Assembly (NCBI RefSeq): GCF_026410925.1
Contig: NZ_CP112972.1
Location: 682,001-746,000 of the forward strand
Length of the DNA stretch: 64,000 nucleotides
Origin: Halovenus salina
Lineage (GTDB): Archaea; Halobacteriota; Halobacteria; Halobacteriales; Haloarculaceae
Reading direction: 5' to 3'
How positions within the stretch are numbered: position 1 is the first letter of the stretch; each line of letters begins with the position of its first letter. The translations under genes were made by a program, and so were the position numbers. This document shows positions 56,081-64,000 of this stretch, in pieces. A model generated the notes under the pieces. The model made no database searches, was not told where the DNA came from, and saw only the letters and a list, made by a program, of their open reading frames with translations.

Positions 56081-56278
56081 ATGAACGAGACGGACCCGGT
56101 AATGCGGGCCGCCAGAAACGGCTTTGCCGTGTTGATGGTCGCGCTGTTAGCCCTCTGGGCCTACGGCTTCACGACCGAGGGCGGCCCGACACAGCGGTTG
56201 TTCGACCTGTTGTTACTCGGCGCGTTCGTCTACTGGGTGTCACAGCTCTACTACAGCCGACAGGCAAGCGGCGAATAG
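56081..56278 (+). CDS. Small membrane protein within the ATP synthase operon
   Basis: A 65-residue protein with two hydrophobic helices (about 12-30 and 41-55). It lies between atpB and atpD, on the same strand, 116 bases after atpB. I recall a similar small gene in the same place in other haloarchaea, and it is not one of the known subunits. It may help assembly of the membrane ring or be an accessory subunit. No function is established. Confidence 0.7.
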   Translation: MNETDPVMRAARNGFAVLMVALLALWAYGFTTEGGPTQRLFDLLLLGAFVYWVSQLYYSRQASGE

Positions 56279-56339
56279 GGACAACAGGTGCGGGCGAACT
56301 GAAAACGGTTAACTGGCTCGGTACATAATCTGGGGTCAA

Positions 56340-57023
56340 ATGGCCAAGGACGTCAAACCCACGCGGAAGAACCTCATGGAGATCGAAGAGCGCATCGAGC
56401 TATCCGAGCGTGGGCACGACACGCTGGAGAAAAAGCGTGACGGCCTCATCATGGAGTTCCAGGAGATTCTCGACCAGGCACAGGATGTTCGGTCGGGAAT
56501 GGAAGCGGATTACCAGGAGGCACAGCGCGCTATCGATATGGCCCGTGCAATGGAAGGCGATGTCGCGGTTCGGGGTGCCGCGTCCGCACTCAAAGAACAC
56601 CCCGAAATTACGACCCAGTCGAAAAATATCATGGGTGTGGTCGTCCCACAGATAGAGTCGAGCAAGGTCCAGAAAGACCTCCAGGAGCGCGGGTACGGTG
56701 TGCTGGGCACGAGTGCTCGCATCGATGAGGCTGCCGAAGCCTACGAGGAACTGCTCGAATCTATCATCCTCGCGGCCGAGGTTGAGACGGCGATGAAAAA
56801 GATGCTCGACGAAATCGAGACGACCAAGCGCCGCGTCAACGCCCTGGAGTTCAAGCTGTTGCCGGAGCTGCGAGAGAACCAGGAGTACATCGAGCAGAAA
56901 CTCGAAGAGCAAGAGCGCGAGGAGATCTTCCGCCTGAAGAAGATCAAAGACAAGAAAGAACAGGAAGCAAAGGAGGAGGAGGAAGCAGCCGAAGACGAGG
57001 CCGAACAAATCGCCGTCCAGTAA
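56340..57023 (+). CDS. atpD: A-type ATP synthase subunit D (central rotor)
   Basis: A 227-residue rotor subunit, the equivalent of gamma. The N- and C-terminal helices form an antiparallel coiled coil; the start [19 protein letters not shown] is characteristic. The C-terminus is a long Lys/Glu-rich helix with an acidic tail. It closes the recognisable ATP synthase operon. No separate subunit G gene was seen after it. Confidence 0.94.
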   Translation: MAKDVKPTRKNLMEIEERIELSERGHDTLEKKRDGLIMEFQEILDQAQDVRSGMEADYQEAQRAIDMARAMEGDVAVRGAASALKEHPEITTQSKNIMGVVVPQIESSKVQKDLQERGYGVLGTSARIDEAAEAYEELLESIILAAEVETAMKKMLDEIETTKRRVNALEFKLLPELRENQEYIEQKLEEQEREEIFRLKKIKDKKEQEAKEEEEAAEDEAEQIAVQ

Positions 57024-57053
57024 GAGCGACAGGCGATTCTACGGCAGTGACAA

Positions 57054-57060
57054 TTTTATA
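57054..57060 (+). promoter_or_regulatory. TATA box for thioredoxin gene
   Basis: TTTTATA about 50 bases before ATG 57107, preceded by AGTGACAA. It predicts a short leader of about 24 bases and a promoter separate from the ATP synthase operon. Confidence 0.5.
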
Positions 57061-57106
57061 CACAACCGAATTAGATTGAAGCTGGTTGCTCTGGAACACA
57101 CAACCG

Positions 57107-57529
57107 ATGAGCGACGCGACAGACGACAAACTGGAGCGGATTCGCGAGCAAAAACGCCAAGAGCTGCGCGAACAGCACAGCAACGACACCGACAACCAAG
57201 CGACAGATGACGCTGACAGCCCGGTTGCAGTCAGGGGTCGTGACCATCTCGACGAACTCATCAGTTCCACGTCGCCAGTGCTGGTCGATTGTTATGCAGA
57301 CTGGTGTGGACCCTGTCAGATGATGGAGCCGACAATCGAGGCACTGGCCGCGGAGACACCGGCTCTCGTTGCCAAGGTCGACATCGACGCTCATCAGACG
57401 CTCGCCGGACAGCTCGGTGTTCAAAGTGTGCCGACGCTGATTCTGTACGTCGACGGTGAGCCCGTCGAGCAGCTCGTCGGTGCACAGGACCGGGCGACAC
57501 TCGAGAAGCTGATTCGCCAGTACAGCTAG
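57107..57529 (+). CDS. Thioredoxin with N-terminal charged extension
   Basis: A 140-residue protein. Residues 1-40 are a charged, helical, disordered-type extension; residues 45-140 are a thioredoxin fold with the active site WCGPC (Cys67, Cys70) and the cis-Pro in SVPTLIL. It reduces disulfides in the cytoplasm. ATG 57107 is chosen from the TATA position. The stop TAG shares the CTAG palindrome with the stop of the convergent gene. Confidence 0.92.
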   Translation: MSDATDDKLERIREQKRQELREQHSNDTDNQATDDADSPVAVRGRDHLDELISSTSPVLVDCYADWCGPCQMMEPTIEALAAETPALVAKVDIDAHQTLAGQLGVQSVPTLILYVDGEPVEQLVGAQDRATLEKLIRQYS

Positions 57530-58038
57530 AGAAGCCGGTACTCTCCTCGACTCTCGGAGGCCTCACCAGCCCTGACAAGTTTCGTCAGTGCGCGCTCGGT
57601 GTAGGACTCAGGGACGCCCCTGTCGCTCGCGTACGCAACAACCTCCTCAGCTGACGGTCTGTCGAGCGTCTCGACGGCTTCGCGAACGATTTCGTCGCGG
57701 CTCTGTGTCTCCGAGGTGTCGGCGTCGGCCTCCTGTATCGCGTCGACGTCGAGGCCAGACTCCGCCAGATACGTTTCGTCGTCGACGCCGCTGTCTTCGA
57801 GTCGGTCTTCGAGCTCGTCGAACGAATCCAGTTCTGCGAACGCGTCGCCGTAGCCCTGTCGCGTCGCCAGCATCGACGAGCGGACCTCGCGTGCGTGGTC
57901 CTCGTCCTCGGTGGTCACGAATTTGCGGCGCTTGTCGTGACCGCGTGTCCGTCCACACCGCGGACACTGGGTCGTCTCGGGGTCACCGTCGACAATCCAG
58001 AGCGCACTGCAGTCATCACAGCCAACGACGGCGTACAT
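57526..58038 (-). CDS. Zinc-ribbon protein with C-terminal winged-helix-like domain (DUF5817-type)
   Basis: A 170-residue protein. Its start MYAVVGCDDCSALW carries the first CxxC and CPRC the second, a zinc ribbon at residues 7-30. A central acidic helical region and a C-terminal domain (YTERALTKLVRAGEASESRGEYRLL) that resembles a winged helix follow. I believe it belongs to DUF5817. ATG 58038 matches the family start; the longer upstream opening contains unrelated sequence. The stop overlaps the convergent thioredoxin stop in CTAG. Confidence 0.8.
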   Translation of the reverse strand: MYAVVGCDDCSALWIVDGDPETTQCPRCGRTRGHDKRRKFVTTEDEDHAREVRSSMLATRQGYGDAFAELDSFDELEDRLEDSGVDDETYLAESGLDVDAIQEADADTSETQSRDEIVREAVETLDRPSAEEVVAYASDRGVPESYTERALTKLVRAGEASESRGEYRLL

Positions 58039-58142
58039 ACCTGTCTGTAGTTGCGGGTGGAGGTATAAATGGGTCGACCGAAGAGGCAGTCCGCTTCGCC
58101 AACCAGCACCCTCTTGCCACTCCGTAATATAGTGGTCGGTAG

Positions 58143-59324
<1,182 letters not shown>

Positions 59325-59325
59325 C

Positions 59326-60750
59326 CTACAGTTCCTGCTCTTCCTTGCCAGGCTCGCGGTCTGGTTGCTCGTACTCGTCGAGACCGGTGATGCGTGCCTT
59401 CAGAATCCGCGTGTTCTCGACCTGTTCGACGAGAATCTCGAGGCCGTCGTACTCGATGCTCTCTCCCTGTTCGACGAGGCGACCGGCCCTGTTGAACACG
59501 AAGCCCGCAATAGTCTCGAACTCCTCGCCTTCCGGAAGCAGGATGTCGAGTGCATCGTTGACTTCGTCGATGTTGACCTCACCTTTGACGACCGCGGTAT
59601 CGTCGTCGACAATCTCGATTGGCTGTTCCTCGCCGCCTTCGAGTATCTCCCCGACAATCTCCTCGATGAGGTCCTCCATCGTCGCCAGCCCCTCAGTCGT
59701 TCCGAACTCGTCGATGACGATGACCATGTTGATGCGGTTGTCGCGCATCTCTTGGAGGAGGTCGTCGACGTTTTTCGACTCCGGAACGTGAAGCGTCGGG
59801 TCGACGATATCCTCCAGCCCGATGTCGTCGGTTCCGCTGTAGTGGCGGTTTCGGACGAGTTCGCTGATGTGGACAACGCCGATGACGTTGTCGAGCTCGC
59901 CGTCGTAGACTGGGAGTCGTTCGTGACCACTCTGGATACAGGTCTCTATCGCCTCGTCGATGCTCGCGCTTTTTGCGACAGCGGTCATGTCGAGACGCGG
60001 CGTCATCACCTCCTTGACGATGGTTCGATTGAACCGGAGCGTCCGCTGGAGCATTTGGCGCTCCTCTTCGTCGAGAACGCCCTCGCGTTCGCCAGTTTCG
60101 ATGATTTCGCGTATCTCATCGCGCGTGACGTACCCTTCTTCGATAGCCGACTGCCCACCGGTGAGTTTGTTCACCAGCCGCGTAAGATAGTCGAAGAGAA
60201 CGACCAGTGGGAGGAGGACGTACTCGGCGAGTTTGAGCAGTGGAGCCGTCCGAAGCGCCCAGGATTCAGTGTTGTCGATGGCGTAGGACTTGGGTGCGCT
60301 CTCGCCAAAGAGCAAGACGAGCGCCGTGATACCGAACGTCGAGACGAGGACAGCGAGGCTCTGGCTCGCGAGGAAGTAGCCGAGTATCCCCGTCGCAATC
60401 GACGACATGGCGATGTTGACCAGGTTGTTCCCGACGAGAATCGTCACCAGCAGACGGTGCGGGTCGGACTTCAGGTTGCTGAGTGACTCGGACCCACGCC
60501 GTTTCTCCTCAACCATCGTTTCGATTCGATGGTCGGGAAAGGCGAACATCGCGATTTCTGACGACGAGAAGAACCCAGAGAGGGCAAGTAAGACGATGAG
60601 GACCAGGACGCCGAGACCAGCAAAGTACAGGTCCGGGATTTCGAGACCGAAGGCCTCGACAGACTGTAATGAATATTCAAGCACTCGGGTGGTGTCGAAG
60701 ACAGTTTGGACGACCGTGTCGGGGGGTTCAAGCGGAGACAGGCTATCCAT
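59326..60750 (-). CDS. CNNM/CorC-type membrane transporter with CBS domains
   Basis: A 474-residue protein of the so-called hemolysin C/CorB family. Residues about 38-215 are a DUF21 membrane domain (GFFSSSEIAMFAF), residues 230-370 hold two CBS repeats (VMTPRLDMTAV and IDEFGTTEGLATMEDLIEEI), and residues 385-460 are a CorC_HlyC domain. Relatives bind and move Mg2+ and are gated by ATP or AMP at the CBS pair. It converges with the phosphate transporter with one base between stops. Confidence 0.92.
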   Translation of the reverse strand: MDSLSPLEPPDTVVQTVFDTTRVLEYSLQSVEAFGLEIPDLYFAGLGVLVLIVLLALSGFFSSSEIAMFAFPDHRIETMVEEKRRGSESLSNLKSDPHRLLVTILVGNNLVNIAMSSIATGILGYFLASQSLAVLVSTFGITALVLLFGESAPKSYAIDNTESWALRTAPLLKLAEYVLLPLVVLFDYLTRLVNKLTGGQSAIEEGYVTRDEIREIIETGEREGVLDEEERQMLQRTLRFNRTIVKEVMTPRLDMTAVAKSASIDEAIETCIQSGHERLPVYDGELDNVIGVVHISELVRNRHYSGTDDIGLEDIVDPTLHVPESKNVDDLLQEMRDNRINMVIVIDEFGTTEGLATMEDLIEEIVGEILEGGEEQPIEIVDDDTAVVKGEVNIDEVNDALDILLPEGEEFETIAGFVFNRAGRLVEQGESIEYDGLEILVEQVENTRILKARITGLDEYEQPDREPGKEEQEL

Positions 60751-60860
60751 CGACCCAGAAGTTGACAGGCGCGGGGATTAAGTCTTATCGTCGTAGCCGA
60801 GTGAGTCGATTTTTCGTCGCGTGCGAAGGGTTTAGGCAACTAACAATCGTAACGTAGAAT

Positions 60861-61169
60861 ATGAGCCAACAGGCAATCACGCTCTACCGACTCCAGGCGT
60901 GTCCGTACTGCGAACGGGTCGTCCGCGTGCTATCGGAACTGGGACTCGACTACCAGTCACGGTTTGTCGAACCACTCCACTCAGAACGGAACGTCGTCAA
61001 ACGGTTGACCGGGGTCCGAACGGTGCCGGTTATCGTCGACGAGAACACCGGCGTGACGATGGCAGAGAGTGCTAATATTGTCGACTACCTCGAACGGACC
61101 TACGGCGACGAGGGTCCACTCGCGGAGGGCGGAGCGACCCAGCGCGCAGTATCTGACGGGGGTGCCTAG
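60861..61169 (+). CDS. Glutaredoxin-like / GST N-terminal domain protein
   Basis: A 102-residue thioredoxin-fold protein with the active site CPYC near the N-terminus (YRLQACPYCERVV) and the TVPVIVD cis-Pro motif, followed by a short acidic C-terminus. It is the first gene of an operon with the redoxin and tsaC, each overlapping by a base or so. Likely a disulfide reductase using the haloarchaeal low-molecular-weight thiol. A GTTTAGG string about 27 bases upstream may be its promoter. Confidence 0.88.
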   Translation: MSQQAITLYRLQACPYCERVVRVLSELGLDYQSRFVEPLHSERNVVKRLTGVRTVPVIVDENTGVTMAESANIVDYLERTYGDEGPLAEGGATQRAVSDGGA

Positions 61170-61696
61170 TGACGATGGAGTTCGACGTTGTCGAGCTGCC
61201 GGAGTCAGACCATCCGACAGCCGGAGAGAAAGCGCCAGATTTCACCCGACCGCTCGTCAACGACGAGTATTGGGAGGACACATCGTTGTCAGCGCTGCTC
61301 GACGACGGGCCTGTGTTGCTCGTCTTTCACTCGATGGACGGCGCGTTCCCCGCGACGTACCTCTGGAGCGAACTCCAGGACCGGAACTTCGGGGCGTATG
61401 ACCTGACCGTGGTCGGACTCTCGATATCGTCGCCCTACGAGCACAAATCTTTCATCAAAGAACAGGGACTCGCCGACACGGAGTTCCGGCTGTTTTCGGA
61501 CCCGAAAAGCGAGGTTGCCCGCTCGTACGGCATCGAGTACAGCCTCGACGGCATGGAAGGTGTAAGCGAGCCCCGGCCAGCCACCTTCCTCATCGACGGG
61601 GACGGGACGATCAGCTACAGTTGGGTCGCAGAGGAGTGGCCAGCATTCCCCGACTACGACGACCTCGAAGACGTAATCGACACCGAACTGGCGTGA
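61169..61696 (+). CDS. AhpC/TSA-like redoxin protein without cysteines
   Basis: A 175-residue protein of the peroxiredoxin fold (GEKAPDFTRPL start and a C-terminal RPATFLIDGDGTI). The peroxidatic Cys is absent: the aligned segment reads HSMDGAFPATYLW, and I see no Cys in the whole protein. It therefore cannot act by the classical mechanism. The start GTG 61169 shares bases with the previous stop; ATG 61175 is an alternative. It probably has a structural or regulatory role together with the glutaredoxin-like gene upstream. Confidence 0.83.
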   Translation: MTMEFDVVELPESDHPTAGEKAPDFTRPLVNDEYWEDTSLSALLDDGPVLLVFHSMDGAFPATYLWSELQDRNFGAYDLTVVGLSISSPYEHKSFIKEQGLADTEFRLFSDPKSEVARSYGIEYSLDGMEGVSEPRPATFLIDGDGTISYSWVAEEWPAFPDYDDLEDVIDTELA

Positions 61697-62280
61697 TGAT
61701 TCCAGACGACAAGCGGCAAGCCGCTGCCAGCGCGATAGCGGCTGGTGATGTCGTGGTCTACCCGACCGAGACGGTCTACGGACTGGCCGCGGACGCACTG
61801 AATCCGACGGCAGTCGAGCGTGTCTTCGAGACGAAGGGGCGCGACCGCTCGAAGCCGGTGTCGATGGCCGTTCCAGACATCGAAACGGCCGCGGAGTACG
61901 TTCACTTGACCGAACGGGAGAGGCGCTTCGCCGCGGAGTTTCTCCCTGGGCCGGTGACGCTGGTGGTCGAACGCAGGCCAACAGTTCCCGATGTGCTGAC
62001 TGCTGGTCGCGACAGGGTTGGCGTTCGAATCCCAGACCATGACCTCTCACGGGACCTGGCAAGCCGTGCCGGACCGATTACCGCGACGAGTGCAAACGTC
62101 AGTGGAAACGGAAGCGCCCGTCGGGTGAGTGAAGTTGGCGAACAGGTGCGAGAGACTGCTGCTGTCGTCCTCGACGGCGGTGAGACACCCGGCGGCGGGT
62201 CGACAGTCGTCGACGTGTCCGCAGGTGAGATACACCGCCGAGGCGCCAACGCGGCCGCAGTCGAGGCGTGGCTCGACTAG
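61696..62280 (+). CDS. tsaC: L-threonylcarbamoyladenylate synthase (Sua5/YrdC/TsaC)
   Basis: A 194-residue YrdC-domain enzyme making threonylcarbamoyl-AMP for tRNA t6A37. The motifs VVYPTETVYGLAADA, KGRDRSKPVSM and the GPITATSANVSG segment are diagnostic. There is no Sua5 C-terminal domain, so the short YrdC form applies. The ATG overlaps the redoxin stop by one base. A second gene for the t6A pathway is not in the window. Confidence 0.93.
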   Translation: MIPDDKRQAAASAIAAGDVVVYPTETVYGLAADALNPTAVERVFETKGRDRSKPVSMAVPDIETAAEYVHLTERERRFAAEFLPGPVTLVVERRPTVPDVLTAGRDRVGVRIPDHDLSRDLASRAGPITATSANVSGNGSARRVSEVGEQVRETAAVVLDGGETPGGGSTVVDVSAGEIHRRGANAAAVEAWLD

Positions 62281-62283
62281 CAC

Positions 62284-62943
62284 TCATCGCCCAAGCAGGC
62301 TCCTGAGCGAGCGCGTGTTGACGCCGCACTGGTCTCGGTAGTCACACGTCCCACATTTCGACCGGTTTTTCGTTTTTGCCGGCGGTCCATCGATTGCCGA
62401 TGCTGTGCGCTGTGCGCTTCGATATGCGGCCGTCCGTCGCGCGTCGATGTCGATTTCGCGAACGACACCGTACCCCGGGTACTCGGCGACAGCACGGTCG
62501 ACTGATAACTCCCGTTCCCAGGAGAGTGCCTTCGCGGCGGCGACCAGTCGAACACTCTGTGGCTCCCAGATGCCTTGTTCGGGTGGTTGGCCCCCGAAGA
62601 CGAGCGACGGCGTCGGCGGCTCCGTCTCCAGAATCTTGTGTACCACCCCATAACAGTCTCGGCCCCGGAGGAACACGTCACGGCTCGTAGGATCGACGAG
62701 TTCGTCCCAGTAGTCGATGCTCGCCCGCGCACAGCCGAGATTGGCGCGGTACTGTGTCGGTGTGACCGCAACCGGCTCGTCTGCCAGCGCGCCCTCGACC
62801 GAGAGCAGGCGGTCGTACTCGAAGGCGAGTTCGCGCCGCTTTTTCACCTGTTCGGGCGTCTCCTCGTCTTCGGTGTCTCGCAAGCGATAGTAGAGTTTGC
62901 GGGGGCAGTATGCAGCAGTTTCGACCTCTCGGAACGCGTGCAT
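62284..62943 (-). CDS. Stand-alone Cas4-like PD-(D/E)XK nuclease
   Basis: A 219-residue protein with the Cas4 signature AYCPRKLYYR near the start (Cys13) and CGTCDYRDQC at the C-terminus (Cys197, 200, 206), the four Cys that hold an Fe-S cluster in Cas4/AddB-type nucleases. A PD-(D/E)XK-type middle includes VVREIDIDARR. No other cas gene or CRISPR array is visible, so a role in general DNA repair or recombination is more likely. ATG 62943 was chosen because upstream sequence is not family-like. It lies near mcm. Confidence 0.83.
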   Translation of the reverse strand: MHAFREVETAAYCPRKLYYRLRDTEDEETPEQVKKRRELAFEYDRLLSVEGALADEPVAVTPTQYRANLGCARASIDYWDELVDPTSRDVFLRGRDCYGVVHKILETEPPTPSLVFGGQPPEQGIWEPQSVRLVAAAKALSWERELSVDRAVAEYPGYGVVREIDIDARRTAAYRSAQRTASAIDGPPAKTKNRSKCGTCDYRDQCGVNTRSLRSLLGR

Positions 62944-62987
62944 AGCGAACGTGGTCCCGTGTTCTGGTATAAATCTCGGGCAGGCGC

Positions 62988-63260
62988 TCACTCGACCGGC
63001 TCGACCTGGAACGTACCGGCCTCCTCGACGAGCTCCGAGATGGTCTCACGGGCCTCCTGCCGTGACGTTGCAACGACAACGAGGCCGTCAACAGTGGCGT
63101 TCCCGCTGGCACGGTACGTGGCAGCCTCGGGCTGAAAATCGGTCGCGTAGGTTCGCAACACACCACGGACTTCGCGTTCGAGCTCCGGTAAGGAGAGTTC
63201 GTCCTCCTCGTAGCGGGTGAGTGCGCCCTCGATGTTGCGAAGCGTCGAGATTCGGTCCAT
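62988..63260 (-). CDS. Small conserved protein downstream of mcm
   Basis: A 90-residue acidic protein with an N-terminal helix (DRISTLRNIEGALTRYEEDE) and an alpha/beta C-terminal half that could be a small domain (NATVDGLVVVATSRQEARETI). ATG 63260 is one base beyond the mcm stop, suggesting co-transcription. I do not recognise an enzymatic family. Adjacent position suggests, but does not show, a link to replication. Confidence 0.75.
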   Translation of the reverse strand: MDRISTLRNIEGALTRYEEDELSLPELEREVRGVLRTYATDFQPEAATYRASGNATVDGLVVVATSRQEARETISELVEEAGTFQVEPVE

Positions 63261-63261
63261 A

Positions 63262-64000
63262 TCAGGTCGTTCGGAGGTGGTTCGTTCGCGGCTCGTAGAC
63301 CTCACCTTTCTGTTTGAGTTTCTCGATTTCGTGTTCGGCCTTGCTCGTCTCGATGCCTTCCTCCTCGGCGCGTTCGATTATCACGTCGACAGGTGCACCC
63401 TCGTCGTACTCGTCTTCGATTGTCGAGATGAGGTGTTTGATGTTCTTGATACGGTCGCGCTGGCTCTTGGAGGTCCCTGTCTCGATGACATCGGCGTCGA
63501 ATTCTCCTGTCTCGGGGTCCATGCCGATTTCTTCGAGACAGTACCGGGCGATAGCAGTGGCACGCTCGGCGTCTTCGACCTCGACGGTGTCCGAGAGCCG
63601 CACTCGTGCGCTTGCCTCGGCGAGACGGACCAGCGCCTCCAGCTTCCGGGCTGTGACCGGGACGGGGGCATCCTCGTCTGCTCCCCGGGACCGCAGCTGG
63701 ACATAGAACTCCTGAATCTGGCTCTTTGCCTCCTCGGTCATCGTCGGATAACAGGTCCGTTTTGCGTAGGCGACGTACTTACGGAGGAGTTCCGCGTCGA
63801 TTGTCGGCGCAACGTCATCCGTGACATTTTCCACCTCCTCTTCGGTGTAATCGGAGCTGCTCATGTGCTCGCGGTGGGTGTTCAACTCACCGGCGTAGTT
63901 GGTCTTGAGGATGTGTTCGGCAAGCTCCGCGTCTTTCTCCTCGTTAGGGTCGTCGGTGACGGTGAAGATGAGGTCGAACCGCGAGATGAGCGGCGGGTCG
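63262..64000 (-). CDS. mcm: MCM replicative helicase, C-terminal part (runs off the window)
   Basis: The gene enters from the right edge, so only the last 245 codons or so are here. The arginine-finger segment PLISRFDLIFTVTDDP and the AAA+ lid ARKLEALVRLAEASARVRL identify the MCM family. A winged helix (EGIETSKAEHEIEKLKQKGE) completes the C-terminus. MCM hexamers unwind DNA at the replication fork in archaea. There is no frame disruption in the visible part. An internal Met at about 63885 is not a start. Confidence 0.94.
   Translation of the reverse strand, partial: DPPLISRFDLIFTVTDDPNEEKDAELAEHILKTNYAGELNTHREHMSSSDYTEEEVENVTDDVAPTIDAELLRKYVAYAKRTCYPTMTEEAKSQIQEFYVQLRSRGADEDAPVPVTARKLEALVRLAEASARVRLSDTVEVEDAERATAIARYCLEEIGMDPETGEFDADVIETGTSKSQRDRIKNIKHLISTIEDEYDEGAPVDVIIERAEEEGIETSKAEHEIEKLKQKGEVYEPRTNHLRTT

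Noticed and set aside
59365..60486. 373-codon frame antisense to the CNNM/CorC-type gene
   Set aside because: Mirror frame; the minus-strand gene has full domain support.
62284..62943. CRISPR-Cas locus
   Set aside because: Only one Cas4-like gene is present; no repeats, Cas1, Cas2 or effector genes were seen.

Overview
The window is haloarchaeal chromosomal DNA (class Halobacteria). The proteins are acidic and Asp/Glu-rich, and many genes have a TTTATA-like box about 26-30 bp before the start codon (leaderless transcription). It holds a complete A-type ATP synthase operon, halocyanin, archaeosine and GTP cyclohydrolase III genes, an MCM helicase, PGF-CTERM surface proteins and Tat lipoproteins. 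I cannot name the genus from the sequence alone.

Layout. (1) 140-3434: a + strand run of five pilin-like membrane-anchored proteins; the second is interrupted by an in-frame TAG. (2) 3572-7755: rRNA methyltransferase rlmE, an AIR-synthase-like protein and a beta-ketoacyl-CoA reductase/thiolase/OB-fold operon. (3) 7756-17170, - strand: a lipoprotein and a 2,899-residue mosaic surface protein with beta-helix, PKD, CARDB, carboxypeptidase-regulatory and PGF-type C-terminal parts. (4) 17567-20443, - strand: a two-gene core-MetE methionine synthase pair and an SDR. (5) 20567-32030: zinc-ribbon proteins, tbsP, cupin, menB, a GST-like reductase, a membrane histidine kinase, an XRE regulator, an acyl-CoA ligase, tRNA-Thr(UGU), GNAT, CBS and GTP cyclohydrolase III genes. 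Two copies of a 109-bp inverted-repeat element (MITE) lie in opposite orientation near 21.0 and 27.7 kb. (6) 32196-38829: a lipoprotein broken by a second in-frame TAG, raSEA, an RsmC-like methyltransferase, then rpl18a-pfdA-ftsY and aroC. (7) 38929-44038: a triple-domain halocyanin, proline dehydrogenase, pdxT, hisE and etfAB. (8) 44134-47898: a membrane-anchored winged-helix protein divergent from a secreted protein, a pilin and a methyltransferase. (9) 48035-57023: the A-ATP synthase operon HIKECFAB, a small membrane protein, then D. (10) 57107-64000: thioredoxin, zinc-ribbon protein, phosphate transporter, CNNM/CorC-type transporter, glutaredoxin-like/redoxin/tsaC operon, a stand-alone Cas4-like nuclease, and the 3' part of mcm running off the edge.

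Functional themes are energy conservation (ATP synthase, ETF, halocyanin, MenB, proline dehydrogenase), cell-surface architecture (pilins, giant adhesin-like protein, lipoproteins) and information processing (RlmE, RaSEA, tRNA, ribosomal L18Ae, SRP receptor, TsaC, MCM). The most unusual items are the halocyanin whose three copper sites all carry Gln where Met is usual, the paired MITEs, the two amber-interrupted surface genes and the compositionally mosaic giant surface protein. No CRISPR array, rRNA, prophage or intact transposase was seen.
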